A DNA stretch of 64,000 nt from Sphingobium sp. 15-1 (GTDB lineage: Bacteria; Pseudomonadota; Alphaproteobacteria; Sphingomonadales; Sphingomonadaceae), in the NCBI RefSeq assembly GCF_013375535.1, contig NZ_JABXJG010000001.1, positions 620,001-684,000 of the forward strand, given 5' to 3'. Under the pieces are notes generated by a model. The model made no database searches and was not told where the DNA came from. It saw nothing but the letters and a program-made list of their open reading frames with translations. Below are positions 36,212-45,601 of this stretch, piece after piece. How positions within the stretch are numbered: the first letter of the stretch is position 1; every line of letters starts with the position of its first letter. A program made the position numbers and the translations under genes.

Positions 36212-36763
36212 ATGAGCCGTGTTCCGCTTCTGGACATTGCGCTGTTGGAAGGGCCGGTGGGCGACGCGTTGCGGGCCAGGCCGGGGAAGCTCAACATCGT
36301 GGGGATGATGGCCCATGCGCAGGGCTGCGTCGTGCAGCAGTTGCAGCTCGGGCGCGCCGTCAATAGCCAGCAGGATCTGGACCCGCTGTCGCGGGAGCTC
36401 CTCGTCCTGCTCGCGGCGCATCTGGACGGGGGCGAATATGTCTGGCGCCAGCATGTCCCGATCGCGGTGCGCCATGGTGCGTCCCAGGCGAAGATCGACG
36501 CCTTGGAAAAGGGGGCCATTGCTTCGAACGCGTTCAGTCCCGACGAGCGCGCCTTGCTGGCTTATGGCGCGCAGGTGATCCGTGGCGGGCAGGTGGACGA
36601 AGTCACTTTCCGGGCGGCGGCCAGGCGTTATTCCCATCGCGAGCTGGTCGAGGCGATCCTCGCGATCGGCTATTACATGACGATGAACCGCATCACGGCC
36701 GCGACCCTTACGCCGCTCGAAGCCTCCGATGACGCGCCGCCAGCGAGCCAGCCGCTCGGATAA
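36212..36763 (+). CDS. carboxymuconolactone decarboxylase (CMD) family protein, copy A
   Basis: This is a 183-residue all-helical CMD/AhpD-like protein. The LSRELLVLLAAHLDGGEYVWRQH segment occupies the place of the AhpD active site but has no CxxC pair; the retained feature is E-YVW-QH with the family histidine. It is therefore not a peroxidase of the AhpD type; a lyase or decarboxylase role or a binding role is possible. It lies between the crotonase and ligase genes. Copy B at 51031 shares the YVWSQH version. Confidence 0.78.
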   Translation: MSRVPLLDIALLEGPVGDALRARPGKLNIVGMMAHAQGCVVQQLQLGRAVNSQQDLDPLSRELLVLLAAHLDGGEYVWRQHVPIAVRHGASQAKIDALEKGAIASNAFSPDERALLAYGAQVIRGGQVDEVTFRAAARRYSHRELVEAILAIGYYMTMNRITAATLTPLEASDDAPPASQPLG

Positions 36764-36876
36764 GCTGCGCGATGGGCAGGCATGGAGCCGCCCGATTGCG
36801 GCATTCCAGCCCCTAACGCCGACGTTGAGCGGGTTCGCGCTGACCGCTCAGCATGGCAAGAAGGAGAGAAACCATC

Positions 36877-38343
36877 ATGTTGATGCCGATGGGCGATATT
36901 CCGGACTTTCATGTCAACCGTCTGGGTGGTGAGCGCCTGGCCGTCGTCCATGGCGAGGATCGGCTGAGCTGGGGAGAATTGGCGCGTCGGGTGACGCGGC
37001 GCGCCAACGCCTTGCTGGCGCAGGGGGTGGCCAAGGACGACATCGTCACGATCAGTCTGCCGAACTGCAATGCGCTCTATGAACTCGCCTTCGCCTGCTG
37101 GAAGGTCGGCGCCACGCCGTCCTTGCTGTCCTATCGCTTGCCGAGGAGCGAATTTACGGCGGTGCTGGATCTGATGCGGCCAAAGCTGGTTTTCGCATCC
37201 GATCCGGACATCATTGCCGCGGTCGACGCGCTGCCTGCCGCTTTCGGGTTGAACGAAGGCGGCGACAGGCGCGTGGAATCGGTCGTCGGCACCTATTGGA
37301 AAGCCATGACCTCCGGCGGTTCGACCGGACGTCCCAAGATCATCGTCGACCATCAACCCGGAGAGGTCGATCCTTTCGCGCCGCTCTTGAACGTGCCCCA
37401 GGACAAGGCGGTCCTGAACCCTGGCCCGCTTTACCACAATGCCCCGTTCCGCTTCACGGTGGGCGCGCTCCATCGCGGCAACGCCATCGTCAGCATGGCG
37501 AAGTTCGACGCTGAAGAGGCGCTTCGGCTGATCGAGCAATATGGCGTGGCCTGGGCGATGATGGTTCCCACGATGATGAACCGGATCTGGCGCCTGCCCG
37601 ATGAAGTGCGCGCCCGCTATGACGTCGCTTCGCTGGAGGCGGTATGGCACAGCGCAGCCCCCATGCCGGCCTGGCTGAAGGAAGCGTGGATCGCATGGAT
37701 CGGCGCCGAAAAGGTCTGGGAAATCTATGGCGGGACGGAGAGGCAGGGCAACACGATCCTCGACGGCGCGGAATGGCAGGCGCATCCAGGATCGGTGGGA
37801 CGGGCCTATAATTGCAGCATTCGCATACTCGATGAAGCTGGCCGGCAGCTCCCCGCGGGAGAGATAGGCGAAGTGTTCCTGCGGCCGGATGCGGGACCGG
37901 GCAACACCTATCACTATCTGGGGGCAGAGCCGCGGCGGGCTTCAGAAGGTTATGAGACGATCGGTGACTATGGCTGGCTCGATGAAGACGGCTACCTGTT
38001 CCTGGCCGATCGGCGGACGGACCTCATCATCAGCGGCGGCGCGAACATCTACCCGGCCGAGGTGGAGAGCGCGCTCATGGAGCATCCGGACGTCGACATC
38101 GCCGTGGTGATCGGCGTTCCCCATGAGGATATGGGGTCTGTGCCCCATGCGATCATCAAGCGGGCGGCGGGCGGCGGGGATCTGGACGAGGGGGTGCTGC
38201 GCGCATTTGTCGAGCAGCGGCTAAGCCGCTCGAAAACGCCGCGCTCCTATGAGTTCACCGAGGAAGAATTGCGCGACGAAGCCGGAAAGGTCCGGAGGAG
38301 CGAATTGCGGTCCCACGTCTTGGAACGCATCGCGGCCGCTTGA
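36877..38343 (+). CDS. acyl-CoA synthetase, class I adenylate-forming, copy A
   Basis: This is a 488-residue AMP-binding ligase. The phosphate loop TSGGSTGRPK is at 145-154, the adenine motif region is YGGTERQGNT, then YETIGDYGWLDEDGYLFLADRRTD and the C-terminal catalytic Lys471 in EAGKVRR. The HNAPF motif replaces the usual substrate-binding helix sequence. It should activate a carboxylic acid substrate to its CoA thioester with ATP. The ATG at 36877 follows AAGGAGAG. Copy B is at 43981. The TonB receptor gene follows downstream. Confidence 0.87.
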   Translation: MLMPMGDIPDFHVNRLGGERLAVVHGEDRLSWGELARRVTRRANALLAQGVAKDDIVTISLPNCNALYELAFACWKVGATPSLLSYRLPRSEFTAVLDLMRPKLVFASDPDIIAAVDALPAAFGLNEGGDRRVESVVGTYWKAMTSGGSTGRPKIIVDHQPGEVDPFAPLLNVPQDKAVLNPGPLYHNAPFRFTVGALHRGNAIVSMAKFDAEEALRLIEQYGVAWAMMVPTMMNRIWRLPDEVRARYDVASLEAVWHSAAPMPAWLKEAWIAWIGAEKVWEIYGGTERQGNTILDGAEWQAHPGSVGRAYNCSIRILDEAGRQLPAGEIGEVFLRPDAGPGNTYHYLGAEPRRASEGYETIGDYGWLDEDGYLFLADRRTDLIISGGANIYPAEVESALMEHPDVDIAVVIGVPHEDMGSVPHAIIKRAAGGGDLDEGVLRAFVEQRLSRSKTPRSYEFTEEELRDEAGKVRRSELRSHVLERIAAA

Positions 38344-38700
38344 GCCATGGGATGTGCTGTTATGGCCTCATTTGTCGAAGATAAGGGCGCCGGAAGGCGG
38401 ATCGCCGCTGTGGCGCCATGCCGGGGGTCTTTCGATCTGCGCAAATATTCCCTGCACATGTATGGCTTCCATAATGAAAAGCGCGATGGTTCTGGGAAGG
38501 GCGCCGTCCTAGCCTGTCCCCATAAGAACAGAAGGTTCGGACCTTCAATGTCCAGAACGTCCGGCGAGGAGGTGGATGCGAAAGCTTTACCCCAAAAAAT
38601 AACCGGCCCTGGCTCTCTGCGCGCAGCGCGGACCATGTGGGCTGTCCGGTAGCAATCCAGAGGCATTCCGAATTAGAAAAGCATTTATTGGAGGGGAAAT
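38344..38700. other. 357-base intergenic region upstream of the TonB receptor
   Basis: No gene is evident. Immediately before the receptor start there is TTGGAGGGGAAAT as ribosome-binding site. The region should contain the receptor promoter; no clear operator was identified. Confidence 0.45.
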
Positions 38701-40872
38701 ATGACGGACGACCAGATTTCTGACAAGCGGCAACCGAACAAGTTGCTCGTATCCAGATTAATCTATGGATTTTTTCTGAGCACGGCTTTGACGCCGGTTC
38801 CCGCTCTGGCGCAGCAAGCCGCGGCTGGCGATGACAGCATGCAGGTTCAGGACATAGTCGTGACCGCTCAGCGGCGCAGCGAAAATCTGCAGAATGTGCC
38901 GATCGCCGTCTCCGCCATCACCGCCGATCGCGCGGCGCTTCAGGGGATCACCGGAACCCTGGCGCTGACGGCCGTGGCGCCGAGCCTGCAGATCAACCAG
39001 ACCTCCAACTTCGGCAGCATCTATCTGCGCGGCGTCGGTTCGAACCTGGCTGACCCGACGTCGGAGCCTTCGGTCGCGACCTATATCGACGGCGTCTATA
39101 TTTCGTCGCCGCAGGCGAATTTCTTCTCCTTCAACAATATCGAGCGGATCGAAGTGCTGAAGGGGCCGCAGGGCACATTGTTCGGCCGCAACGCGACCGG
39201 CGGCGTCATCCAGGTCGTGACCAAGGATCCCAGCCAGAATAGCGCGGTGGACATGAGCCTGGGCTATGGCAATTACGATACCGTCGATGCGACCTTCTAC
39301 GGCACGACCGGCCTTGGACAAAATCTCGCCGCCGATGTCGCTGTGATCTATCATGATCAGAATGACGGCTATGGCCGGAACGTCACGCTCGACAAGGACA
39401 TCTTCAAGAACAGCAATTTCGGCATACGCAGCAAATTGCTGTGGACGCCGACGGACCGGACCCGGGTCACGCTGATCGGTGACTATTCGCGCGCCTTCCA
39501 CAATAACAGCTACCAATATGGGCCGGGCGTCATTTCGCCTTCCTACGGCGTGGAACTTTACGCGGGGCCGTTCAACTCCACCCAGAATCTTGAGCAGAAG
39601 GTGAAGACGAGGACATGGGGCGGGGCGCTGCGGATCGAACAGGATCTGGGCGGTCTGTCGCTCACGTCGATCACGTCCCGCCGCAAGTCCATTCCCTATT
39701 TCGTGCTGGACTCGGACCAGGGGCCTCAGACCCTGGGCGGGTCGATCTATCACAGCTATGTCCGCAACTGGTCGCAGGAACTTCAGCTCACCAACCAGTC
39801 GAAGGGCAAGTTGGAATGGGTGCTCGGCCTCTTCTATTTCGATGTGGTCGGCGGATATAATCCGTGGCAGTCGATCGGCGGCAGGTTCTTCTGGAACGCT
39901 GAACAGAAGACCCGCGCCTGGGCTGGTTATGGCCAGGCCACCTATCATCTGGGCACTGGCACCTCGATCACCGGCGGCCTGCGTTGGACGACCGAAGACC
40001 AGTCAATGTCGTCGATCAACCTGACGACGCCGGCGAATGTCGCCCACAATTCCATGAACCACAAGAAGCTGACCTGGCGGATCGCCGTCAATCAGCAGTT
40101 CACCGACGACATCATGGCCTATGTCAGCTACAATCGTGGCTATAAGAGCGGCGGCTATAATCTCCTCGATACGACCTCGCTCAACAAGGTTCCGGCGTTG
40201 CAGCTCGTCCCGAGCTATAATCCCGAAGTTGTCGATGCCTATGAAGTGGGTCTGAAATCCTATCTCTTCGATCGGCGTGTTCGCTTCAACCTTGCTGCAT
40301 TCTATTATGACTATAAGGACATTCAGCTTCAGAAGACCGTTGCCGTCGGCAACCTGATCCTGAATGCCGCCAATGCCAAGGTGAAGGGCGTCGAGGCGGA
40401 GATCGAGGCTGCCGTGACCAGCCATCTCACGCTGCGGGCGGGCGCGTCCGTGCTGGACGCGAAATATAGGGATTTCCTCAGCGCTCCGGCCGTGACGCAG
40501 AATGGTGTCGGGTCGACGATCGACGCCAGCGGCAACCGGCTGGTCGCGTCTCCGAAGTTCACGGGGAATATCGGCGTCGAATATCGGACAGAGGTGGCGG
40601 GCGCCGAGGTGACGGCCGCGGTCAACGCCGTCCATAATGACGGCTTCTTCTGGCATCCCGACAACCGGCTCCGTCAGCCCGCCTATACCTTGCTCAACAC
40701 GACCCTCACCATCGGCCTGGACGACAATCGATACCAGGTCCGGCTGTGGGCGAAAAATCTGACCGACGAGCGTTATTATATCTCGGAAGCCGAGGTGCAG
40801 GGACGTGGCGACTGGACGATGCTGGCGCCGCCGCGGACTTATGGCATGACGTTCCTCGCGCATTTCAAATAG
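38701..40872 (+). CDS. TonB-dependent outer-membrane receptor
   Basis: This is a 723-residue receptor for active uptake across the outer membrane. A signal peptide (about residues 1-38, ending PALAQQ) is followed by a TonB-box-like DIVVTAQRR, then the plug domain with VPIAVSAITAD, YIDGVYISSP and IEVLKGPQGTLFGRNATGG, then a 22-stranded barrel ending YGMTFLAHFK. It belongs to the sphingomonad type found beside aromatic, terpenoid or steroid catabolic genes; the ligand is unknown. A second receptor is at 61287. Confidence 0.9.
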   Translation: MTDDQISDKRQPNKLLVSRLIYGFFLSTALTPVPALAQQAAAGDDSMQVQDIVVTAQRRSENLQNVPIAVSAITADRAALQGITGTLALTAVAPSLQINQTSNFGSIYLRGVGSNLADPTSEPSVATYIDGVYISSPQANFFSFNNIERIEVLKGPQGTLFGRNATGGVIQVVTKDPSQNSAVDMSLGYGNYDTVDATFYGTTGLGQNLAADVAVIYHDQNDGYGRNVTLDKDIFKNSNFGIRSKLLWTPTDRTRVTLIGDYSRAFHNNSYQYGPGVISPSYGVELYAGPFNSTQNLEQKVKTRTWGGALRIEQDLGGLSLTSITSRRKSIPYFVLDSDQGPQTLGGSIYHSYVRNWSQELQLTNQSKGKLEWVLGLFYFDVVGGYNPWQSIGGRFFWNAEQKTRAWAGYGQATYHLGTGTSITGGLRWTTEDQSMSSINLTTPANVAHNSMNHKKLTWRIAVNQQFTDDIMAYVSYNRGYKSGGYNLLDTTSLNKVPALQLVPSYNPEVVDAYEVGLKSYLFDRRVRFNLAAFYYDYKDIQLQKTVAVGNLILNAANAKVKGVEAEIEAAVTSHLTLRAGASVLDAKYRDFLSAPAVTQNGVGSTIDASGNRLVASPKFTGNIGVEYRTEVAGAEVTAAVNAVHNDGFFWHPDNRLRQPAYTLLNTTLTIGLDDNRYQVRLWAKNLTDERYYISEAEVQGRGDWTMLAPPRTYGMTFLAHFK

Positions 40873-40949
40873 GGGCGGCAGGAGGCGGGCCGGCGACATG
40901 TTGACGCCCATGTCGCCGGCCTCTCCTTCAGCCCAGGACGGGAAAGACC

Positions 40950-41714
40950 ATGGATCTCAAAATATATGTTCTGGATGGCGGCCGCCTGGTTACGGAAGAT
41001 GCGAGCATCTTCTCCGCCGACGGCAACTATAAGGGCGAGCATTGGGATATGGCCAATCCCTGTTATCTGGTCGTCCATCCCGAAGGCATGCTGATGTGGG
41101 ATTGCGGCTTCGAGGACAGCCTGGCGGACCTGCCGGGCGGCTATAATTCGGGCCGATCCGTCTGGTCATTGCCCAAGAAGCTGGCCCAGCAGCTCGACGA
41201 GATGGGCGTTGATCCCAGGGACATAGACTATTTCACGCTGTCGCATTCGCATCTCGATCATTCGGGCAATGCGAACCTCTTCAAAAGCTCGACCTGGATC
41301 GTCGATGAAGCCGAGCGCGACTTCATGTTCCGGGAAGACGCGCGGCAGAGCAAGGAATTCAAGAATTACGATGCGCTCGAACGCGCCCAGGTGCGGCCGT
41401 TCGCATCCGATCATGACGTTTTTGGCGACGGCTCCGTCGTCATCCTCCGGGCGCCTGGCCATACGCCGGGCCATGCGGCGCTGCTGGTCCACTTGCCGCG
41501 CAGCGGTCCCTTCATCTTCACCGGCGACCTTTGGTATAGCTGCCGCTGCCGGTCGACGAGGAACATCCCTTCCAACAACACCGATCGGGAGCAGACCTTC
41601 GAGTCGATGGCGCGGATCGAAAGCCTCGCGCGCGAACTGGGCGCGCGGATCATCATTCAGCATGAGCGGGCGGACTGGGACTCCATGCCGCGCTTTCCCG
41701 AATATCTTCAATAA
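40950..41714 (+). CDS. metallo-beta-lactamase fold hydrolase, N-acyl homoserine lactonase-like
   Basis: This is a 254-residue MBL-fold protein of the AHL/gamma-butyrolactone lactonase type (AttM/BlcC, AiiA). The zinc motif SHSHLDH has His99, His101, Asp103 and His104, with later ligands in APGHTPGHA and TGDLWY. The opening strand KIYVLDGGRL resembles the BlcC start. It may open a lactone ring of the island's substrate rather than a signal molecule (inference). Its stop overlaps the start of the HSL-type hydrolase by one base (TAATG), so the two are co-translated. Confidence 0.83.
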   Translation: MDLKIYVLDGGRLVTEDASIFSADGNYKGEHWDMANPCYLVVHPEGMLMWDCGFEDSLADLPGGYNSGRSVWSLPKKLAQQLDEMGVDPRDIDYFTLSHSHLDHSGNANLFKSSTWIVDEAERDFMFREDARQSKEFKNYDALERAQVRPFASDHDVFGDGSVVILRAPGHTPGHAALLVHLPRSGPFIFTGDLWYSCRCRSTRNIPSNNTDREQTFESMARIESLARELGARIIIQHERADWDSMPRFPEYLQ

Positions 41715-42664
41715 TGAACGGGACCGATCACTGGCGCTTCGACGATGCGAAGCTGGACGATGACGTGCGGGAAATCCAGGAAGCGGCGAAAGCGCGGTTC
41801 GCGCAGATTCCGCCCTGGCAACCTGAATCCGCCAAGAGGATCAGGGAGGCGCGGGCGCAGGGTGGGGGAGTATATCTCCCGGTCGACCATTCTCCGCGCG
41901 CCCGCATTGTCGAAATCCCAGGCCCCGCAGGACCGATCCTGCTTCGCATCATCGCGCCGCCCGACCCCAGGGGCATCTATCTTCACATGCATGGCGGCGG
42001 CTGGTTCATGGGCGGCGCGGACCTGCAGGACCCAAGGCTTGAAGCGATCGCGGATCGGGCGCAACTGGCCTGCGTGAGCGTCGACTACAGGCTCGCGCCA
42101 GAAAATCCTTACCCGGCCGCGCCCGATGATTGCGAGGCGGCAGCCCTGTGGCTGCTCGCCAATGCCAAGGCGGAGTTCGGGACCGAGATCATCACGATCG
42201 GCGGCGAGTCCTCAGGGGCGCATCTGGCCGTGGTCACGCTCCTCCGCTTGCGCGACAGGCATGGCGTCACGCTGTCGGGCGCAAATCTCATCTTCGGCTT
42301 TTTCGATCTGACGCTGACGCCCAGCGCGCGCATGTTCGGTGACGATCGCATCGCGCCGAGGACGACGGATTTGCGCAGCTATGTCCGCGCTTTCGCCCAG
42401 GATGCGGATCTCACCGCGCCCGATGTCTCGCCGCTCCATGCCGATCTCAAGGGGCTCTGTCCGGCGCTGTTCACCATCGGAACGCAGGATCCATTGCTGG
42501 ATGACTCCCTCTTCATGCACATGCGATGGCTCTCTTCCGGGAATGGCAGCGCTCTGGCCGTCTATCCGGGCGGCATCCACAACTTCATTGCCTTTCCAAG
42601 CGGCATTGCGCGAGAGGCCGAAGATCGCTCCATCGCCTTTTTGAAGCAGGTGACGGGTCAATAA
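41714..42664 (+). CDS. alpha/beta hydrolase, HSL-family esterase, copy A
   Basis: This is a 316-residue carboxylesterase of the hormone-sensitive-lipase family. The oxyanion HGGGW is at 93-97 and the nucleophile elbow GESSG has Ser166. Likely acid and base residues are in GTQDP and GGIHN (His289). The usual GDSAG is varied to GESSG. It would hydrolyse an ester or lactone of the pathway. It is the last gene of the receptor-lactonase-esterase run and is convergent with LysR copy B. Copy B of the esterase is at 46242. Confidence 0.87.
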   Translation: MNGTDHWRFDDAKLDDDVREIQEAAKARFAQIPPWQPESAKRIREARAQGGGVYLPVDHSPRARIVEIPGPAGPILLRIIAPPDPRGIYLHMHGGGWFMGGADLQDPRLEAIADRAQLACVSVDYRLAPENPYPAAPDDCEAAALWLLANAKAEFGTEIITIGGESSGAHLAVVTLLRLRDRHGVTLSGANLIFGFFDLTLTPSARMFGDDRIAPRTTDLRSYVRAFAQDADLTAPDVSPLHADLKGLCPALFTIGTQDPLLDDSLFMHMRWLSSGNGSALAVYPGGIHNFIAFPSGIAREAEDRSIAFLKQVTGQ

Positions 42665-42729
42665 GCCGTCGCGAACAAACGCGGCCTTCTGCCGTGCGGC
42701 GATCCCGTCAGACCCTTTGCCGATAGGGG

Positions 42730-43653
42730 CTACAGCGCACCTTCGATCAATGTCACGCCCGGCCAATCGCCGGCATCGACGCGCGCGCGGATGGCTTGAC
42801 GCAAAAGAGCCTCGAACGCGTTGACGGCCGCGGTCTTCGGATGAGTGCGCAGCGTGCTGATCGTCCAGGTGACGGAAAGATCCGCGATCGGCACCGCCTC
42901 CATTTCATAACGCTTGGAGCCCATGGCGCATCCGGTCATCACGACATAGCCAAGACCCAGCTCCGCCAGCTCAAGCATCATTGAGGCGCTGGTCTTGATC
43001 ACGACATTCTGCGATCGCCCAAGCCGGGCGAGCCTCTGGTCGGTGCGCTTGGCGACAACGGTTGCATTATATTGGCGGATCGTCGGCCGTTCCGCCAATT
43101 CGGCCATGGAAATCTCGTTGAGCCCGGCAAGGCCGCACCCCTTGGGTCCGAACAAATAGGCCGCGTCATGCGCGACGGGGCTGGATTCGATCTCGGGATC
43201 GTCCTCCACCATCGTGAGGACGGCGAAGTCGATATATTGCGATTTGAGCATGCTCTCGAGCGTCTCGCTCGAATCCGCGATGACGTTAAGCCGGACGTCG
43301 GGATACAGGTCGTTGAATTGCTTGATGACGGGCGCCGTGATGCCTTCCGACCACGACCAGGGGAGGCCGACCGACAGCTCGCCCTGCGGCTCGGTCTGGC
43401 GGGCCAGCAGTTCCTCGGAAAGAATGTCGATATCGGACAGGATGGTCTGCGCCCTTGTGGTGAGCAGGCGGCCCGGTTCGGTCAACCGAACGCCCCGTCC
43501 ATGCCGCATCAGCAGCTTCACCCGCAGATGATCCTCCAGATGCGCGACATGACGGGTGAGCGCCGGCTGAGTGATGTGCAGCTCCGAAGCCGCGCGCGTT
43601 ATGCTGCCATGTTCCGCGATCTTGAGGAAATACCGTAAACTCAGAATATTCAT
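42730..43653 (-). CDS. LysR family transcriptional regulator, copy B
   Basis: This is a 307-residue LysR regulator starting MNILSLRYFLKIAEHGSITRAASELHITQPALTRHVAHLED. It is clearly homologous to the regulator at 34100 in both the DNA-binding and effector domains (for instance shared blocks MRHGRGV and PQGELSVGLP), so the two form a duplicated pair. It is divergent from acyl-CoA synthetase copy B. A cloverleaf palindrome and an ATAAC-N6-GTTAT dyad lie between them; the dyad is a candidate operator. Confidence 0.88.
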   Translation of the reverse strand: MNILSLRYFLKIAEHGSITRAASELHITQPALTRHVAHLEDHLRVKLLMRHGRGVRLTEPGRLLTTRAQTILSDIDILSEELLARQTEPQGELSVGLPWSWSEGITAPVIKQFNDLYPDVRLNVIADSSETLESMLKSQYIDFAVLTMVEDDPEIESSPVAHDAAYLFGPKGCGLAGLNEISMAELAERPTIRQYNATVVAKRTDQRLARLGRSQNVVIKTSASMMLELAELGLGYVVMTGCAMGSKRYEMEAVPIADLSVTWTISTLRTHPKTAAVNAFEALLRQAIRARVDAGDWPGVTLIEGAL

Positions 43654-43661
43654 GTCGTCTC

Positions 43662-43825
43662 CTGAGGGCCTGTTTGAGAATGCGCCTATTGGCGCATTGC
43701 GGCACCAGCCCTCTCCCCCACCCGACCACCCAACGGCAGTATTTTATGGGTGGCCGGGTGGGGGAGAGGGCTGGTGCCGCCTCGGAAATCGCTCTTCCGC
43801 GATTTCTCAAACGGACTCTGAGGGC
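43662..43825. repeat. MITE-like cloverleaf palindrome flanked by an 8-base direct repeat
   Basis: CTGAGGGC occurs at 43662-43669 and 43818-43825. Between them lie an outer stem (GTTTGAGA 43672-43679 with TCTCAAAC 43805-43812) and a small hairpin AATGCGCC/GGCGCATT (43679-43698). A 34-base stem with one G-T-type mismatch (43699-43732 with 43747-43780) and a second small hairpin GAAATCGC/GCGATTTC (43785-43806) follow. There is no reading frame. It looks like a non-autonomous mobile or dispersed repeat. Confidence 0.75.
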
Positions 43826-43858
43826 GGTTAAAGAAGAGCCGCCTTACAAGATCAAGTC

Positions 43859-43874
43859 ATAACTGCGATGTTAT
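43859..43874. promoter_or_regulatory. ATAAC-N6-GTTAT dyad upstream of ligase copy B
   Basis: This perfect inverted repeat is 107 bases before the ATG of the acyl-CoA synthetase and 206 bases from the LysR start. The same ATAA-N8-TTAT pattern is upstream of the nitroreductase (49624) and the second TonB receptor (63690), so it is a candidate shared operator. Confidence 0.5.
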
Positions 43875-43980
43875 AACGGGAATGCCGCGATGGGCGCTGT
43901 TTGGCCAAAGGGGCAGCGCCTAACATCAATCCAAGGGAGCGCCGCCTTGGGGCCAGGGCGGACCCAGGATGGAGTGATGC

Positions 43981-45474
43981 ATGAACTTGGTCGCGATGGG
44001 CGATATTCCCGCTTGCTATGCTGAGCGGCTCGGTGGCGAACGATTATGCGTCGCCCATCAGGATGATGCCTTGTCGTGGGGAGACATGGCCCGCCGCGTC
44101 AACCGCCGCGCATGGGCCCTAAAGCAGCTTGGCGTAGGGAAAGACGATATTGTCGCCCTGGTGCTGCCCAATGAGAATGCGGTTTTCGAGCTTGCCTTCG
44201 CCCTCTGGAAGCTGGGAGCCACGCCGTCGCTAATATCCGCGCGGCTGCCCGCGGATGAGCTCAGGGCCGTGCTTGATCTGGCCCGCCCGCGCGCCATTTT
44301 CGCGTCCGATCCCGCCATTCGGGATGCGACCGGCGCGCGTCCTTCGGATTATGGCCTGCGGGAAGGAAGCGATGAGGCGCTGCCGTCGATCATCGGCAGT
44401 CATTGGAAAGCCATGACGTCGGGAGGTTCCTCGGGCCGGCCCAAGATGATCGTCGATATGGGTCCAGGCGCTGTCGACCCGGCCGTGCGGCCGCTCAATC
44501 TGCCCCAGGGCGGGGCGGTGCTGAACGCAGGCCCGCTCTGCCACAATGCGCCGTTCACTTTCATGTCGATGGCGCTCCATCATGGAAACAGCGTCATCGG
44601 CATGCCGCGCTTCGACGCCGAAGAGACGTTGCGGCTGATCGAGCGGCATGGGATCGGCTGGGCCAATCTGGTGCCGACGATGATGAGCCGCATCTGGGCG
44701 CTGCCCGAAGAGGTGCGGTCACGATATGATCTGTCCTCGCTCCAGGCCGTCTGGCACACGGCGGCGCCCATGCCCGCCTGGTTGAAGGAAGCCTGGATCG
44801 ACTGGATCGGACCGGAGAAGATCTGGGAGATTTACGGCGGCACCGAAAGGCAGGGCAATACCGTCCTGAATGGCGGCGAATGGCTGGCGCATCGCGGCTC
44901 CGTAGGGCGGCCTATCAACTGCCATATCCGCATTCTGGGCGAAAATGGCGAGCCGCTTGCGCCTGGCGAGGTGGGGGAAATCCATCTTTTGCCCTTCACC
45001 GGCGCAGGCTCGACCTATCGCTATATCGGCGCGGAGCCGCAGCGGTCGAGCGATGGCTATGAAACCATCGGTGATTTCGGCTGGCTGGACGATGAGGGTT
45101 ATCTCTACATTGCCGATCGGAGAGCGGACCTGATCCTGCGCGGCGGGATGAACGTCTATCCGGCGGAAATCGAGAATGCGCTGTCCGAACATCCCGGCGT
45201 GGACCTGGCTGTGGTCATCGGTCTTCCCGACCCGGATCTGGGGGCGGTGGTCCATGCCGTCGTGAGACCTCTGCCGGATGCTGAGGAATCAGTCACGGCG
45301 GAAGCGCTCGGCGCCTTCCTGGCAACCAAAGTCGCGCGATATAAATTGCCCGCAAGTTATGAATTCACCGATGAGCCGCTGCGCGACGAAGCCGGGAAAG
45401 TGCGCCGCAGTCAGCTTCGCGCGGAAAGGATGGCAGCGCGCTCATCCTCGAACGGCATCCCGGTCCAAGCGTGA
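43981..45474 (+). CDS. acyl-CoA synthetase, class I adenylate-forming, copy B
   Basis: This is a 497-residue AMP-binding ligase homologous along its length to the one at 36877. Matching features are MGDIP near the start, TSGGSSGRPK, HNAPF, YGGTERQGNT, YETIGDFGWLDDEGYLYIADRRAD and the C-terminal catalytic Lys473 in EAGKVRR. It activates a carboxylic acid as CoA ester; the divergence from copy A suggests a different substrate or step. It heads a rightward run with a 31-residue membrane peptide, a YdjM-like protein, esterase copy B, an acyl-CoA dehydrogenase and a phosphotransferase. Confidence 0.87.
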   Translation: MNLVAMGDIPACYAERLGGERLCVAHQDDALSWGDMARRVNRRAWALKQLGVGKDDIVALVLPNENAVFELAFALWKLGATPSLISARLPADELRAVLDLARPRAIFASDPAIRDATGARPSDYGLREGSDEALPSIIGSHWKAMTSGGSSGRPKMIVDMGPGAVDPAVRPLNLPQGGAVLNAGPLCHNAPFTFMSMALHHGNSVIGMPRFDAEETLRLIERHGIGWANLVPTMMSRIWALPEEVRSRYDLSSLQAVWHTAAPMPAWLKEAWIDWIGPEKIWEIYGGTERQGNTVLNGGEWLAHRGSVGRPINCHIRILGENGEPLAPGEVGEIHLLPFTGAGSTYRYIGAEPQRSSDGYETIGDFGWLDDEGYLYIADRRADLILRGGMNVYPAEIENALSEHPGVDLAVVIGLPDPDLGAVVHAVVRPLPDAEESVTAEALGAFLATKVARYKLPASYEFTDEPLRDEAGKVRRSQLRAERMAARSSSNGIPVQA

Positions 45475-45505
45475 AATGGGGCGGGAGCTCCGAAGGAAAT
45501 CAGAC

Positions 45506-45601
45506 ATGGCTTTCATCATCAGCCTGTTCCTCTTTGTCGTCATCCACGGGCTTTTCGACCGCAAGCTGCCTTGGCCCTCCAGCAGAGAGGTGAAAAAATG
45601 A
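45506..45601 (+). CDS. 31-residue single-span membrane peptide
   Basis: This short gene encodes MAFIISLFLFVVIHGLFDRK and a basic tail, with one predicted transmembrane helix. Support comes from AAGGAA upstream of the ATG and from the ATGA overlap of its end with the next membrane-protein gene (45598), which implies translational coupling. I recognise no family. It may be a small subunit or stabiliser of the downstream YdjM-like protein. Confidence 0.55.
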   Translation: MAFIISLFLFVVIHGLFDRKLPWPSSREVKK

